A DNA stretch of 64,000 bases from NCBI GenBank assembly GCA_018436705.1, contig JAHDLA010000007.1:124001-188000 (forward strand). Direction: 5' to 3'. A program made the position numbers and the translations under genes. Source of the stretch: Sedimentibacter sp. (lineage in GTDB: Bacteria; Bacillota; Clostridia; Tissierellales; Sedimentibacteraceae). The notes beneath the pieces were generated by a model. It saw nothing but the letters and a program-made list of their open reading frames with translations, searched no databases and was not told where the DNA came from. Shown piece after piece: positions 18,254-26,519 of the stretch; the first letter of the stretch is position 1; every line of letters begins with the position of its first letter.

Positions 18254-19699
18254 TTAATATGCTCTGGCAACGTAAATCATGTGCTTTGCCTCTTTGCCGC
18301 AAATGTGGCATTTGCACCCTAAATTCTCCTGCTCAAACGGGATGCATCTGATCGAAGCGCCTGTTTCATCTTTTAATTTATCTTCGCACTCTCTGTCTCC
18401 GCACCACATCATTTTTGCAAATCCCGGGCGGTTTGGAAGATCTTTTTTATACTGTTCGTAGTCATCAACTACATAAGTATGTGTCTCCCTGTGCGCCTTA
18501 GCCTTTTCAAACATATCTACCTGCATTGAAGCAAGCATTGATGAAATAGTTTCTTCGATATTGTCAAGCGACAATGTTTCTTTTTCGAGCTTATCTCTTC
18601 TTACTGCAACTACCTGATTGTTTTCTATATCTCTCGGACCTATTTCTATACGAATTGGATATCCTTTCATTTCATATTGATTGAATTTCCATCCTGTTGA
18701 GTTTTCCTTGTTGTCATCAAGCTCGACTCTTATTCCGGCAGCCTTTAAAGAATCATACAGATTGTTTGCTTTTTCCATAACTCCTTCTTTATTCATTGCA
18801 ATAGGAATGATTACAACTTGAATCGGAGCCATCTTCGGAGGAAGCACAAGCCCTCTGTTGTCAGAATGAACCATTATAAGTCCTCCTATAAGCCTTGTTG
18901 ATATTCCCCATGATGTATGATACGGATGCTGTTCCTGACCGTTTCTTCCCTGGAATTTAATATCAAATGCTTTTGTAAAATGCTGACCCAGATTATGAGA
19001 AGTTCCTGCCTGCAGAGCCTGACCATCATGCATCAATGCTTCCATGGTATAGGTAGCATGTGCACCTGCAAATTTTTCTTTCTCGCTTTTTTGTCCGGTA
19101 ATTACAGGTATAGCCATTAGATCCTCTGCTACCTGCCTGTAAATATCAAGCATCTGAAGAGTTTCAGCCTGGGCCTCTTCATTTGTTTCATGAAGTGTAT
19201 GTCCTTCCTGCCATAAAAATTCCGAAGTTCTTAAGAACGGTCTTGTGGCTTTTTCCCATCTTACAACACTGCACCACTGATTATAAAGATAAGGCAAATC
19301 CCTGTATGAATTCAACCATTTTGCATACATATGACATATGATTGTCTCTGATGTTGGTCTGATAACCAATCTCTCTCCCAACTTCTGGCTTCCTCCGTGA
19401 GTAACCCATGCCACCTCAGGAGCAAAGCCCTCCACATGCTCTTTTTCCTTTGTCAATAAGCTTTCAGGAATCAACAGAGGAAAATACATATTTTTATGAC
19501 CTGTTGCCTTAAATTTTTCGTCGGCAAATCCCTGTATCCTTTCCCACAAAGCATATCCGTAAGGTCTTATTACCATGAACCCTTTAACTGGTGAATAATC
19601 CACTAATTCATTTTTTAGTATAACATCTGTGTACCATCTGCTAAAGTCTTCTTCCATAGGTGTTATTTCTTTTACAAAATCTTTTTCTTTTTTAGCCAT
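18254..19699 (-). CDS. proS: prolyl-tRNA synthetase, archaeal/eukaryotic-type
   Basis: 481 residues from the ATG at 19699, which has AAAGGAG directly upstream; the frame from 19729 lacks one. It charges tRNA(Pro) with proline. Class II motifs are visible: motif 1 region around VKGFMVIRPYGYALWE, motif 2 with RWEKATRPFLRTSEFLWQEG, and motif 3 GISTRLIGGLIMVHSD. The short form lacks the editing insertion of the E. coli type and has the C-terminal domain of the archaeal/eukaryotic form with several cysteines (MMWCGDRECE, CKCHICGK) and the terminal Tyr (YVARAY). Transcription is controlled by the T-box leader upstream. Confidence 0.96.
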   Translation of the reverse strand: MAKKEKDFVKEITPMEEDFSRWYTDVILKNELVDYSPVKGFMVIRPYGYALWERIQGFADEKFKATGHKNMYFPLLIPESLLTKEKEHVEGFAPEVAWVTHGGSQKLGERLVIRPTSETIICHMYAKWLNSYRDLPYLYNQWCSVVRWEKATRPFLRTSEFLWQEGHTLHETNEEAQAETLQMLDIYRQVAEDLMAIPVITGQKSEKEKFAGAHATYTMEALMHDGQALQAGTSHNLGQHFTKAFDIKFQGRNGQEQHPYHTSWGISTRLIGGLIMVHSDNRGLVLPPKMAPIQVVIIPIAMNKEGVMEKANNLYDSLKAAGIRVELDDNKENSTGWKFNQYEMKGYPIRIEIGPRDIENNQVVAVRRDKLEKETLSLDNIEETISSMLASMQVDMFEKAKAHRETHTYVVDDYEQYKKDLPNRPGFAKMMWCGDRECEDKLKDETGASIRCIPFEQENLGCKCHICGKEAKHMIYVARAY

Positions 19700-19821
19700 A
19701 ATTTCTCCTTTCACATTGCAGTCTCGCATTACGCATTATAATATAATTACTATAGTTCCCGTAAATCAGAAACTTATTGAAGTAACCCTATTCAGTTTAT
19801 CCATTAAAAATGGTTTTAGGG

Positions 19822-20045
19822 TATAAAAAAAAATTAACCGCCTCTTAGCTAAGAGGCGGATTTCCGCGGTACCACTCTAATTGCTGCAATTATTTACAGC
19901 ATCTCATTAATATAAGGGGATTTCCCTTTGGGTTGTTACTCCCAAATACTCCGAGACGGGTTCGATATACAGAGGGCCAAAAACCTTTCACCAATCAGTT
20001 TTCTCTCTATTGCCATGTAAGTTCTACTGTTTCTCTTCATCGTAA
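19822..20045 (-). ncRNA. T-box leader of proS
   Basis: The minus strand carries the conserved T-box core AGAGTGGTACCGCG (19878-19865), which pairs with the NCCA end of uncharged tRNA in the antiterminator. It is followed by a perfect GC-rich terminator hairpin (19859-19838, CCGCCTCTTAG with CTAAGAGGCGG) and a run of nine T residues. The 5' part (about 20045-19945) has the stem I features AGTA and GAA, and the triplet CCC after GAA near 19960 is a candidate proline specifier codon. Low charged tRNA(Pro) should permit read-through into proS. Confidence 0.92.
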
Positions 20046-20143
20046 ATATTTATTTATTACTCATATTATAGAAAAAGTTCAGTTTTGTCAATCATTTTTG
20101 ATATTTTTCTTATATTTATATGAATATAATATTTTTTAAGTGC

Positions 20144-20172
20144 TTGAAAATGTTTCCAACTATTATTATAAT
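20144..20172 (+). promoter_or_regulatory. promoter of the 5'-nucleotidase gene
   Basis: TTGAAA and TATAAT with a 17-base spacer, 43 bases upstream of the chosen ATG. It lies inside a longer upstream reading frame and so supports the start at 20215. Confidence 0.7.
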
Positions 20173-20214
20173 AAGTACAAGCATAACAATAATATAATTA
20201 GGAGGAAAGTAAGT

Positions 20215-21987
20215 ATGAAAAAAAGAGTAACAAGTTTAGTCTTAGTGGCATTATTAATACTAAGCAGCTTCAGCTTTGCATTTGCAGACGAAACAGAAAT
20301 TACTACTATTACTATTATCCACACTAATGACATTCACGGAAGAATTGAAGAAGACAGCTATAATAATGTAATGGGCCTTGCTAAAATAGCTGCATTGATT
20401 AAAGAGGCCAAAGAAGCAAATCCTAACACTCTTGTACTTGATGCCGGTGATGTTCTGCACGGAATGCCCATAGTTAATATAAGCAAGGGTGAAAATGCCT
20501 TAAATGTTTTAGAAGCCGCAGGGTATGATTATATGACTATCGGCAATCACGATTTTAACTATGGAAAAGAAAGATTGTTTGAACTTAGAGATATGTCCGA
20601 AATCGGCATGCTGTGTGCTAATATTTTAGATGAAGAGGGAAAACCCGTATTCACTCCATACACCATTGAGGAAATGGGCGAAATAAAAATAGGAATATTT
20701 GGATTAGCCACTCCGGAAACCATGTATAAAACCAGCCCGTTAAACGTTGAGGGTTTGACATTTGCTGATCCGGTAGAAATTTCAAAAGAAATGGTTGAAG
20801 AATTAAGTGATCAGACCGATGTAATAATTGCTCTTGCACACATAGGTCTTGATGAAAGTTCTGTTATAACTTCCAAGGCAATAGCCCAAGAAGTAGACGG
20901 AATTGATGTAATAATAGACGGACACAGCCATACCCTTTTAGAGGAAGGTATGCTTGTAAACAATACACTGATTGCACAAGCCGGAAATTATGATAAGAAT
21001 CTCGGCTATGTTGATATAAGCGTTCAAAACGGTGAAGTCATCGAAAAAACAGCTCATCTTGTTTCGGCTGAAGCTGCTGCAAACACTGAAGCTGATCCTG
21101 AGCTAGCAGCTATTATTGAAGAAATAAATTCCAAAAACAAAGAAACATTTGATCAGATTGTTGCAAAAACTGATGTATATCTTGACGGTATAAGAGAGCA
21201 TGTAAGAGCTCAAGAGACAAACCTTGGTAATTTATCCGCCGATGCCGTAAGAGCAGAATCCAGCGCAGACGTTGCATTCGTTAATGGCGGAGGAATAAGA
21301 GTAGACATTCAGCCAGGTGATATTACTCTGGGAAGAATAGCAGAATTATTCCCGTTTGGAAATATAGTACAAATTAAGAAAATAACAGGTGAAGATTTAT
21401 TGGCAATGCTTGAACATTCAGTAAGCGGTTATCCTTCTCCGCAGGGAGCATTCCTTCAGGTCAGCGGGTTAACATTTGAGTTTGATCCCGAGCAGCCTGC
21501 AGGTCTGAGAGTTATAGATGTAAAAATCGGTGACAGCCCTCTTGATTTAACAGCAGAATATACTGTTGCTATCAATGATTTTATGTCAGTGGGCGGAGAC
21601 GGTTATGAAATGCTGTCAAAATATGACGTGGAAGCTGAATTTGGTACATATGAAGAAATCTTTGCAAATTATCTGAACACTAATGGAACTGCCGGCAGTG
21701 AAGTTTCAGGAAGAATAACCGTTAAAGAAGCTGTTGCCGAAGAACCTGCTCCTGTTGAACCCGTTGAGCCCGAAGAGCCGGAGCCTGTTCCCGAACCAGA
21801 GCCCGCTCCCGTTGAAACAGTTCCGGAACCTGCAGCTGAAGTAACATACATAGTTGTTTCAGGCGACGTTCTATGGAAAATAGCTGAAAAATATAACACT
21901 ACATGGGAAATATTGACTGAATACAACAACTTATCTAATCCACACCTGATTTTCCCAGATCAGGCAATTAAGATTCCCGTAAAATAA
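20215..21987 (+). CDS. secreted 5'-nucleotidase/UshA-like enzyme with LysM domain
   Basis: 590 residues from the ATG at 20215 (AGGAGG upstream; the promoter lies within any longer frame). Signal peptide (MKKRVTSLVLVALLILSSFS, cut after FADE region). Metallophosphatase domain with IIHTNDIHGRIEED, DAGDVLHG, GNHDFNYG and GHSHT, then the 5'-nucleotidase C-terminal substrate domain (NLSADAVR, FVNGGGIR, NDFMSVGGDGYEM). A 30-residue Pro/Glu-rich linker follows, then one LysM repeat (VSGDVLWKIAEKYNTTWEIL) binding peptidoglycan. It should dephosphorylate extracellular nucleotides or nucleotide sugars while held in the wall. Monocistronic between its own promoter and a terminator. Confidence 0.92.
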   Translation: MKKRVTSLVLVALLILSSFSFAFADETEITTITIIHTNDIHGRIEEDSYNNVMGLAKIAALIKEAKEANPNTLVLDAGDVLHGMPIVNISKGENALNVLEAAGYDYMTIGNHDFNYGKERLFELRDMSEIGMLCANILDEEGKPVFTPYTIEEMGEIKIGIFGLATPETMYKTSPLNVEGLTFADPVEISKEMVEELSDQTDVIIALAHIGLDESSVITSKAIAQEVDGIDVIIDGHSHTLLEEGMLVNNTLIAQAGNYDKNLGYVDISVQNGEVIEKTAHLVSAEAAANTEADPELAAIIEEINSKNKETFDQIVAKTDVYLDGIREHVRAQETNLGNLSADAVRAESSADVAFVNGGGIRVDIQPGDITLGRIAELFPFGNIVQIKKITGEDLLAMLEHSVSGYPSPQGAFLQVSGLTFEFDPEQPAGLRVIDVKIGDSPLDLTAEYTVAINDFMSVGGDGYEMLSKYDVEAEFGTYEEIFANYLNTNGTAGSEVSGRITVKEAVAEEPAPVEPVEPEEPEPVPEPEPAPVETVPEPAAEVTYIVVSGDVLWKIAEKYNTTWEILTEYNNLSNPHLIFPDQAIKIPVK

Positions 21988-22006
21988 TTACCTGACAAAA
22001 TGTAAT

Positions 22007-22038
22007 AAAGGATTTGTGCATTCTCACACAAATCCTTT
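22007..22038. terminator. bidirectional terminator
   Basis: A 12-bp perfect stem (AAAGGATTTGTG with CACAAATCCTTT, 8-base loop) between the convergent 5'-nucleotidase and phosphoesterase genes. Confidence 0.85.
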
Positions 22039-22041
22039 TGT

Positions 22042-22875
22042 TTATTGATTATTCAGCAAAAATACAGACAGCTCCGGAGGAGCCATCAGCCTGAGAGGTA
22101 ATTGTGATGTCCCAAGGCCTATGTTCACATATACCATGGTCTGTCTAAAATTATTAAAAGTATATATTCCTCCCGTATATTTTTTTGCCAGAGGCGGAAG
22201 CCATTTGATAAAGGGAAGATTAACCTGACACCCGTGACTGTGTCCTGCTAAATACAAATCTATTTCATATTCCAGCAAATAATCAATCACATCCGGCTCG
22301 TGGCTCAGTACCACATTATAGCGTTCCTCATCCAGTAGGCTTATGAGCATTTCTTTGTCAAATTTTCCGAATATTGAGTCGTCCATTCCTATAATATTAA
22401 CATTATACTCATCAAAAACAACCTTCTCATTTTTCAATATAACGAAGCCGCTGTTCTCCATTATTTTTTTGTATACATATTCTGCTCCTCCACCATAATC
22501 GTGATTGCCGTAAATGGCATACTTACCCATAGTAGCCTTGATCGATCCAAGTATTTTACTTATTTCATCAATATTGTACTTACCTTCGTAGCTGCTGTAC
22601 TCATCTAATAAATCTCCGGTAAAAACTACTATATCCGGATTTTCATCATTTATTTTTTCTACAACCTTCTTAATGTCTTTTTCATCAAAATATTCCGATA
22701 TGTGCATATCGGAAAACTGAAGTATTTTCAAATCTTTATCGCTTAGACTTATGCGACTGTCCTTTACATTTATATAGTGAACCATCAATAAATTAGTTTC
22801 AACATATCGGGCGTATATATACACAACAAAAGCAATCAACAAAAGAGTACATATAAATCTTAAAATTTTTTTCAC
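22042..22875 (-). CDS. membrane-anchored metallophosphoesterase (YkuE/YaeI type)
   Basis: 277 residues. One N-terminal membrane segment (ILRFICTLLLIAFVVYIYA) anchors a calcineurin-like domain with QFSDMHIS (about residue 53), TGDLLDEYSS, YGNHDYGG, LSHEPDVID and AGHSHGCQV. The last motif and the C-terminal GLGTSQLPLRLMAPPE pattern are typical of the YkuE/YaeI group, some of which cleave the pyrophosphate of lipid intermediates such as UDP-diacylglucosamine. The true substrate here is not known. It is alone on the minus strand. Confidence 0.88.
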   Translation of the reverse strand: MKKILRFICTLLLIAFVVYIYARYVETNLLMVHYINVKDSRISLSDKDLKILQFSDMHISEYFDEKDIKKVVEKINDENPDIVVFTGDLLDEYSSYEGKYNIDEISKILGSIKATMGKYAIYGNHDYGGGAEYVYKKIMENSGFVILKNEKVVFDEYNVNIIGMDDSIFGKFDKEMLISLLDEERYNVVLSHEPDVIDYLLEYEIDLYLAGHSHGCQVNLPFIKWLPPLAKKYTGGIYTFNNFRQTMVYVNIGLGTSQLPLRLMAPPELSVFLLNNQ

Positions 22876-23014
22876 TGTAACACTCCATAAGAGATTTCAA
22901 GTTGAAGTATATCAAATTCGGCAAAAAAAATAAAGCGAAACTTGATTCATACAAAGAGAATTTATGTATTGAATATAAGTTTACTTTATTTTTCGAGTTT
23001 CATCTTTTACACTA

Positions 23015-23272
23015 TTATACGATTTTTGTTTCTTCTTCATCACATATGAAAAATTCAACGTAATTAGTTAAAATATCAATATAATTAAATGACACAACTC
23101 TTCTTAATCCTTTGTTATCAACGTGAACCGTAAATACTGAAGGATACGTGTCAGCGATTACCCCTTCGCTAATATGTGACCTGGTTTTCCCTTTTCTTAC
23201 TTTAAACTTAACTTTTTGGCCTACACATCCTTCTACCAATCCTTTTACCCTAGCTACAGAATTTGCCGTCAA
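23015..23272 (-). CDS. veg: Veg family protein
   Basis: 85 residues starting at TTG (23272) with AAGGTGAT 5-6 bases upstream. The family pattern is clear: VKGLVEGCVGQKVKFKVRKG, then SEGVIADTYPSVFTVHVD and RVVSFNYIDILTNYVEF. Veg is a small cytoplasmic protein of Bacillota, linked in Bacillus subtilis to biofilm gene expression and spore outgrowth; its molecular action is unsettled. It stands alone here, without the usual ribosomal-RNA-methyltransferase or ispE neighbour immediately adjacent, although ispE is 1.7 kb away. Confidence 0.9.
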   Translation of the reverse strand: MTANSVARVKGLVEGCVGQKVKFKVRKGKTRSHISEGVIADTYPSVFTVHVDNKGLRRVVSFNYIDILTNYVEFFICDEEETKIV

Positions 23273-23388
23273 AAAATCACCTTCTACACTATATTAAATG
23301 AAAATCAGGTAAAATTTATTCATTTATTAATATCTTTACCATTACAATGAAAAATATGTGCTTTTTCTTTAATTTACTTATTTTTAAC

Positions 23389-23420
23389 TTGCAAATAATA
23401 AGAAAATAGACTATTATAAT
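23389..23420 (+). promoter_or_regulatory. candidate promoter of the corA transcript
   Basis: TTGCAA and TATTAT with a 17-base spacer (TATAAT three bases later), upstream of the small leader frame and corA. Confidence 0.5.
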
Positions 23421-23457
23421 TAAGGCAATTAAACATATAAAAAAGGAAGTGAATGTA

Positions 23458-23541
23458 ATGGACGAGGTCCCTACGGTCAAACAGATTGCACAAAATAAAC
23501 TTAATACTTCTCTATTACTGAACTTATCATCAATTTGGTAA
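23458..23541 (+). CDS. possible 27-codon leader peptide upstream of corA
   Basis: ATG at 23458 opens a 27-codon frame (MDEVPTVKQIAQNKL...SSIW, TAA) with AAGGAAGTGA in ribosome-binding position. It lies between the likely promoter and corA, ending 33 bases before the corA start. Leader peptides control Mg2+ transporters in enteric bacteria (mgtL, corL), so a regulatory role is conceivable. It could also be chance or a gene remnant; no homologue is recognised. Confidence 0.35.
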   Translation: MDEVPTVKQIAQNKLNTSLLLNLSSIW

Positions 23542-23574
23542 TAGAGGAAATCTATTATTAAATTGAGGTGAACA

Positions 23575-24510
23575 ATGCTTGATATATTCAAATCTATTAA
23601 CGACACTCTTTTCACACTGGAAGAAATAGAAGACGGAGCATGGATCAACCTGGTTGATCCGACACCCGAAGAACTGGATTTTATTGAAGATGAACTTTCA
23701 GTAGACAGAGATTTTTTAAGAGCAGCACTTGATGAGGAAGAATCTGCACGTTTAGAAACAGAAAATGACCAGGTTTTAATACTTGTGGATACGCCTTATG
23801 TGGAAAAAACTGATGATCACATAATATATGAAACACTTCCTCTTGGAATTATTATAACTGAAAAAAATATTATTACTGTATGTCTGAAAAATTCTATTGT
23901 TCTTGACCAGTTTGAAAAAAACAGCATACGAACATTTTACACTTATAAAAAGTATAGATTCTTGTATCAAATACTTTATAAAAATGCGCAGAGATATCTT
24001 CTCTATCTGAGACAGATCGACAGAATGAGCAATTACGTTGAAAAACAGCTGCACCAGTCGATGAAAAACAAGGAACTTATTCAACTTTTAGATCTTGAGA
24101 AATCACTTGTTTATATAACCACGGCACTGAAAGCAAATCAAGTAGTGCTTGAAAAAATTCTTAGAATCAACATAATTAAAAAGTACTCTGAGGATGAGGA
24201 TCTTCTTGAAGATGTTATAATCGAAAATAAACAGGCCATCGAAATGGCTAACATATACAGCGGAATACTTAGTGGAACAATGGATGCATTTGCGTCAATT
24301 ATTTCAAACAATCTCAACATTGTAATGAAGCTGTTAACATCAATAACAATATTGATGGCTATTCCAACAATGTTCTCAAGCTTTTTTGGAATGAATGTTG
24401 CAAACATACCATTTGCCACATCTCCTTTCGGCTTTTGGATCGTATTAGGAGTATCGGTAGTTACAGCCGCAATCGTTGGGGTTGTTCTGCTGAAAAAGAA
24501 TTTATTTTAA
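23575..24510 (+). CDS. corA: CorA family divalent cation transporter
   Basis: 311 residues with the CorA layout: an acidic cytoplasmic N-terminal domain (WINLVDPTPEELDFIEDEL), long helices leading to the pore, and two C-terminal membrane segments. The signature GMN sits at the end of the first (MFSSFFGMNVANIPF), and the second is IVLGVSVVTAAIVGVVLL followed by KKN. It imports Mg2+ (or Co2+/Ni2+/Zn2+ in some members) as a pentamer. Preceded by AGGTGA. A small leader frame and a long 5' leader hint at post-transcriptional control. Confidence 0.95.
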   Translation: MLDIFKSINDTLFTLEEIEDGAWINLVDPTPEELDFIEDELSVDRDFLRAALDEEESARLETENDQVLILVDTPYVEKTDDHIIYETLPLGIIITEKNIITVCLKNSIVLDQFEKNSIRTFYTYKKYRFLYQILYKNAQRYLLYLRQIDRMSNYVEKQLHQSMKNKELIQLLDLEKSLVYITTALKANQVVLEKILRINIIKKYSEDEDLLEDVIIENKQAIEMANIYSGILSGTMDAFASIISNNLNIVMKLLTSITILMAIPTMFSSFFGMNVANIPFATSPFGFWIVLGVSVVTAAIVGVVLLKKNLF

Positions 24511-24512
24511 TA

Positions 24513-24569
24513 AATGAATAGCACCCGATTTTCTTCAATTACACACTGGAAAATCGGGTGCTATTCATT
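24513..24569. terminator. long inverted repeat after corA
   Basis: A 21-bp perfect stem (24513-24533 with 24549-24569) with a GC core CACCCG/CGGGTG, starting just after the corA stop. The T-tail is weak on the plus strand and stronger on the minus strand. Confidence 0.7.
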
Positions 24570-24638
24570 CTGATTATCTAATTCTGTTTTTGGGGGAATC
24601 ACCTCTTCCATTAATCTATACATTAACGCTTGTTTTAT
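24561..24638 (-). pseudogene. possible relic of a minus-strand gene 3' end
   Basis: A coding-like 25-codon fragment (KQALMYRLMEEVIPPKTELD..., TAG) ends directly at the inverted repeat after corA, as a gene end would at its terminator. Two stop codons precede it. The rest of 24570-24972 is AT-rich and holds nothing else I can support. Weak evidence. Confidence 0.2.
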
Positions 24639-24972
24639 TTACTACCGCTTAGATTATGTAGAGAATACAACCAACAATTCAAACTCAGCTCATCTCATTC
24701 TTACTTTAAACGTCACATAAACTAATCAAATAATTATCTTTATTGTACTTCTCAATACATTTAACAAACAACCTAAATTCAGCCTTCTAAAGTTTACTTG
24801 AACTAATCTCAACGGTAAATTTAAATAAAACATTTGCTGTATTTATTATATACCCAATAAAATATTAATTAATCACAGTTTTTCAAATAATTTTAAAAAA
24901 ATTTTAAGTTGTTATAATTTGCTAGTTAATATATAATAAACACTAACTTTGTATTCTGATGAGGTTATAGCG

Positions 24973-25839
24973 ATGAAAATTTATTCTTATGGAAAAATAA
25001 ATTTATTTTTAGATATAGAAGGAAAACTACCAAACGGATATCACCTTATAAAAACAATCATGCAATCCATAGACATGCATGATGAAATTCAACTGAGTAA
25101 TTACGATAAAGATGAAATCATTATACAATGCAGCACTCCGAATATTCCGGTTGATGAAAGAAATACATGCTATAAAGCTGCAGCTGCAATAAAAGAAATA
25201 TATCATATAAATTCGGGGATAGTCATACAAATTAATAAGGCAATACCTTCCGAGGCCGGGCTGGCAGGCGGAAGCGGTAATTCGGCAGCTGTCATAAGAG
25301 GATTGAATATTTTTTGGAATCTGAATATGTCTGAGCCTGAAATGCAGGAAACAGCTCTCAAAATAGGGTCTGACGTTCCGTTCTGCCTTACGGGAGGAAC
25401 TTATGCAGCTGAAGGTACAGGCGAAAAACTGACTAAGTTAAATGATTTTACTTGGGATAATATTTTAGTGGTTAAGCCGGATTTCTCAATGTCCACGAAA
25501 TTTGTATACAGCAATACTGAACCAAGCCATTACAACTTGCATAAAATCAGTAAAATATTAGATTATATTAATTCAAGCAGCTTCGAGAGCGCTGCCCGAT
25601 CTGCATGTAATTCACTTGAGAAGGTTGTAGAAATATTTCATCCTGAAATAAATAATATTAAAAAAATGATGATACAAAACGGAGCAATAAATTCACTTAT
25701 GACAGGAAGCGGCTCAGCAGTGTACGGGCTGTTTGCTGACAAGTTGAGCCTTGAAGAGGCATATAAAAACATTTCCAGCATATATCCTCAAACATTTATA
25801 ACCAAAACAATTGATAAGGGTTATCAAATAATTGTTTAG
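24973..25839 (+). CDS. ispE: 4-diphosphocytidyl-2-C-methyl-D-erythritol kinase
   Basis: 288 residues from the ATG at 24973 with GAGGT 7 bases upstream. It is a GHMP kinase: YGKINLFLDIEGKLPNGYH at the N-terminus is the IspE pattern, the ATP-binding loop reads PSEAGLAGGSGNSAAVIRGL (about 90-110), and the C-terminal MTGSGSAVYGLF is motif 3. It phosphorylates CDP-methylerythritol in the non-mevalonate isoprenoid pathway. The gene has no visible pathway neighbours and is followed after 52 bases by the thioredoxin-like lipoprotein gene, perhaps co-transcribed. Confidence 0.95.
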   Translation: MKIYSYGKINLFLDIEGKLPNGYHLIKTIMQSIDMHDEIQLSNYDKDEIIIQCSTPNIPVDERNTCYKAAAAIKEIYHINSGIVIQINKAIPSEAGLAGGSGNSAAVIRGLNIFWNLNMSEPEMQETALKIGSDVPFCLTGGTYAAEGTGEKLTKLNDFTWDNILVVKPDFSMSTKFVYSNTEPSHYNLHKISKILDYINSSSFESAARSACNSLEKVVEIFHPEINNIKKMMIQNGAINSLMTGSGSAVYGLFADKLSLEEAYKNISSIYPQTFITKTIDKGYQIIV

Positions 25840-25891
25840 AGCAATTTATATGAGGGTATCAGCATAATAAATAAAAAGACTGAGGTAGATT

Positions 25892-26431
25892 ATGAAAAAA
25901 TTGCTGTTAATTATTGGGCTGGTTGCCTTGCTGATAACGGGCTGTGCCACAAAAACAGAAGAAATCCCCAATGAAGAAGAAATAGGCGGACAAGAAACCG
26001 AATCGGAGCAAAAAAAAAATGCTGCATTAATTGCCCCTGATTTCAAGCTTGAATCGCTGGACGGCACTACTGTTAAATTAAGTGAATTGAGAGATAAAAA
26101 TGTAATAGTAAACTTTTGGGCAACTTGGTGCGGTTATTGTGTAATGGAAATGCCAGATTTGCAAAAATTGCAGGAAGCACATAAGGATGACCTTTTGGTG
26201 CTTGCTATCAATGTTGGAGAATCAAAAGATGTTGTACAAAGCTTTATAGAAGAAAACGGACTTGACATTAATGTGGTTCTTGATGAAGATATGAATGTTG
26301 CAAGCACATATGGCATACGCTCCTTCCCCACAACCATATCCATAAATAAAAAAGGCGAAGCTATACAGGGCTACACAGGAATGCTTACATATGAACAAAT
26401 GGAACAGCTTTACAGTTTTTTTGAGGAATAA
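25892..26431 (+). CDS. TlpA/ResA-like thioredoxin-fold lipoprotein
   Basis: 179 residues. Lipoprotein signal peptide with lipobox ITGC, a Glu-rich linker, then a thioredoxin fold of the AhpC-TSA/TlpA type: APDFKLESLDGTTVKLSEL, the redox motif ATWCGYCVMEMP, and the cis-proline SFPTTISINKKGE. It should reduce or exchange disulfides on the outer face of the membrane. The CGYC active site and lack of a CcdA neighbour leave its electron donor unknown. GAGGT precedes the start; a strong terminator follows. Confidence 0.92.
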   Translation: MKKLLLIIGLVALLITGCATKTEEIPNEEEIGGQETESEQKKNAALIAPDFKLESLDGTTVKLSELRDKNVIVNFWATWCGYCVMEMPDLQKLQEAHKDDLLVLAINVGESKDVVQSFIEENGLDINVVLDEDMNVASTYGIRSFPTTISINKKGEAIQGYTGMLTYEQMEQLYSFFEE

Positions 26432-26470
26432 TATATTTTCTGACATTTATACTATCCATAGTATACTTTA

Positions 26471-26502
26471 AAATGCGGCTGAAATTTATCGCAGCCGCAT
26501 TT
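26471..26502. terminator. bidirectional terminator
   Basis: An 11-bp perfect stem (AAATGCGGCTG with CAGCCGCATTT, 10-base loop) with T-runs on both sides, between convergent genes. Confidence 0.9.
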
Positions 26503-26519
26503 TTATTTATAAAATTATA

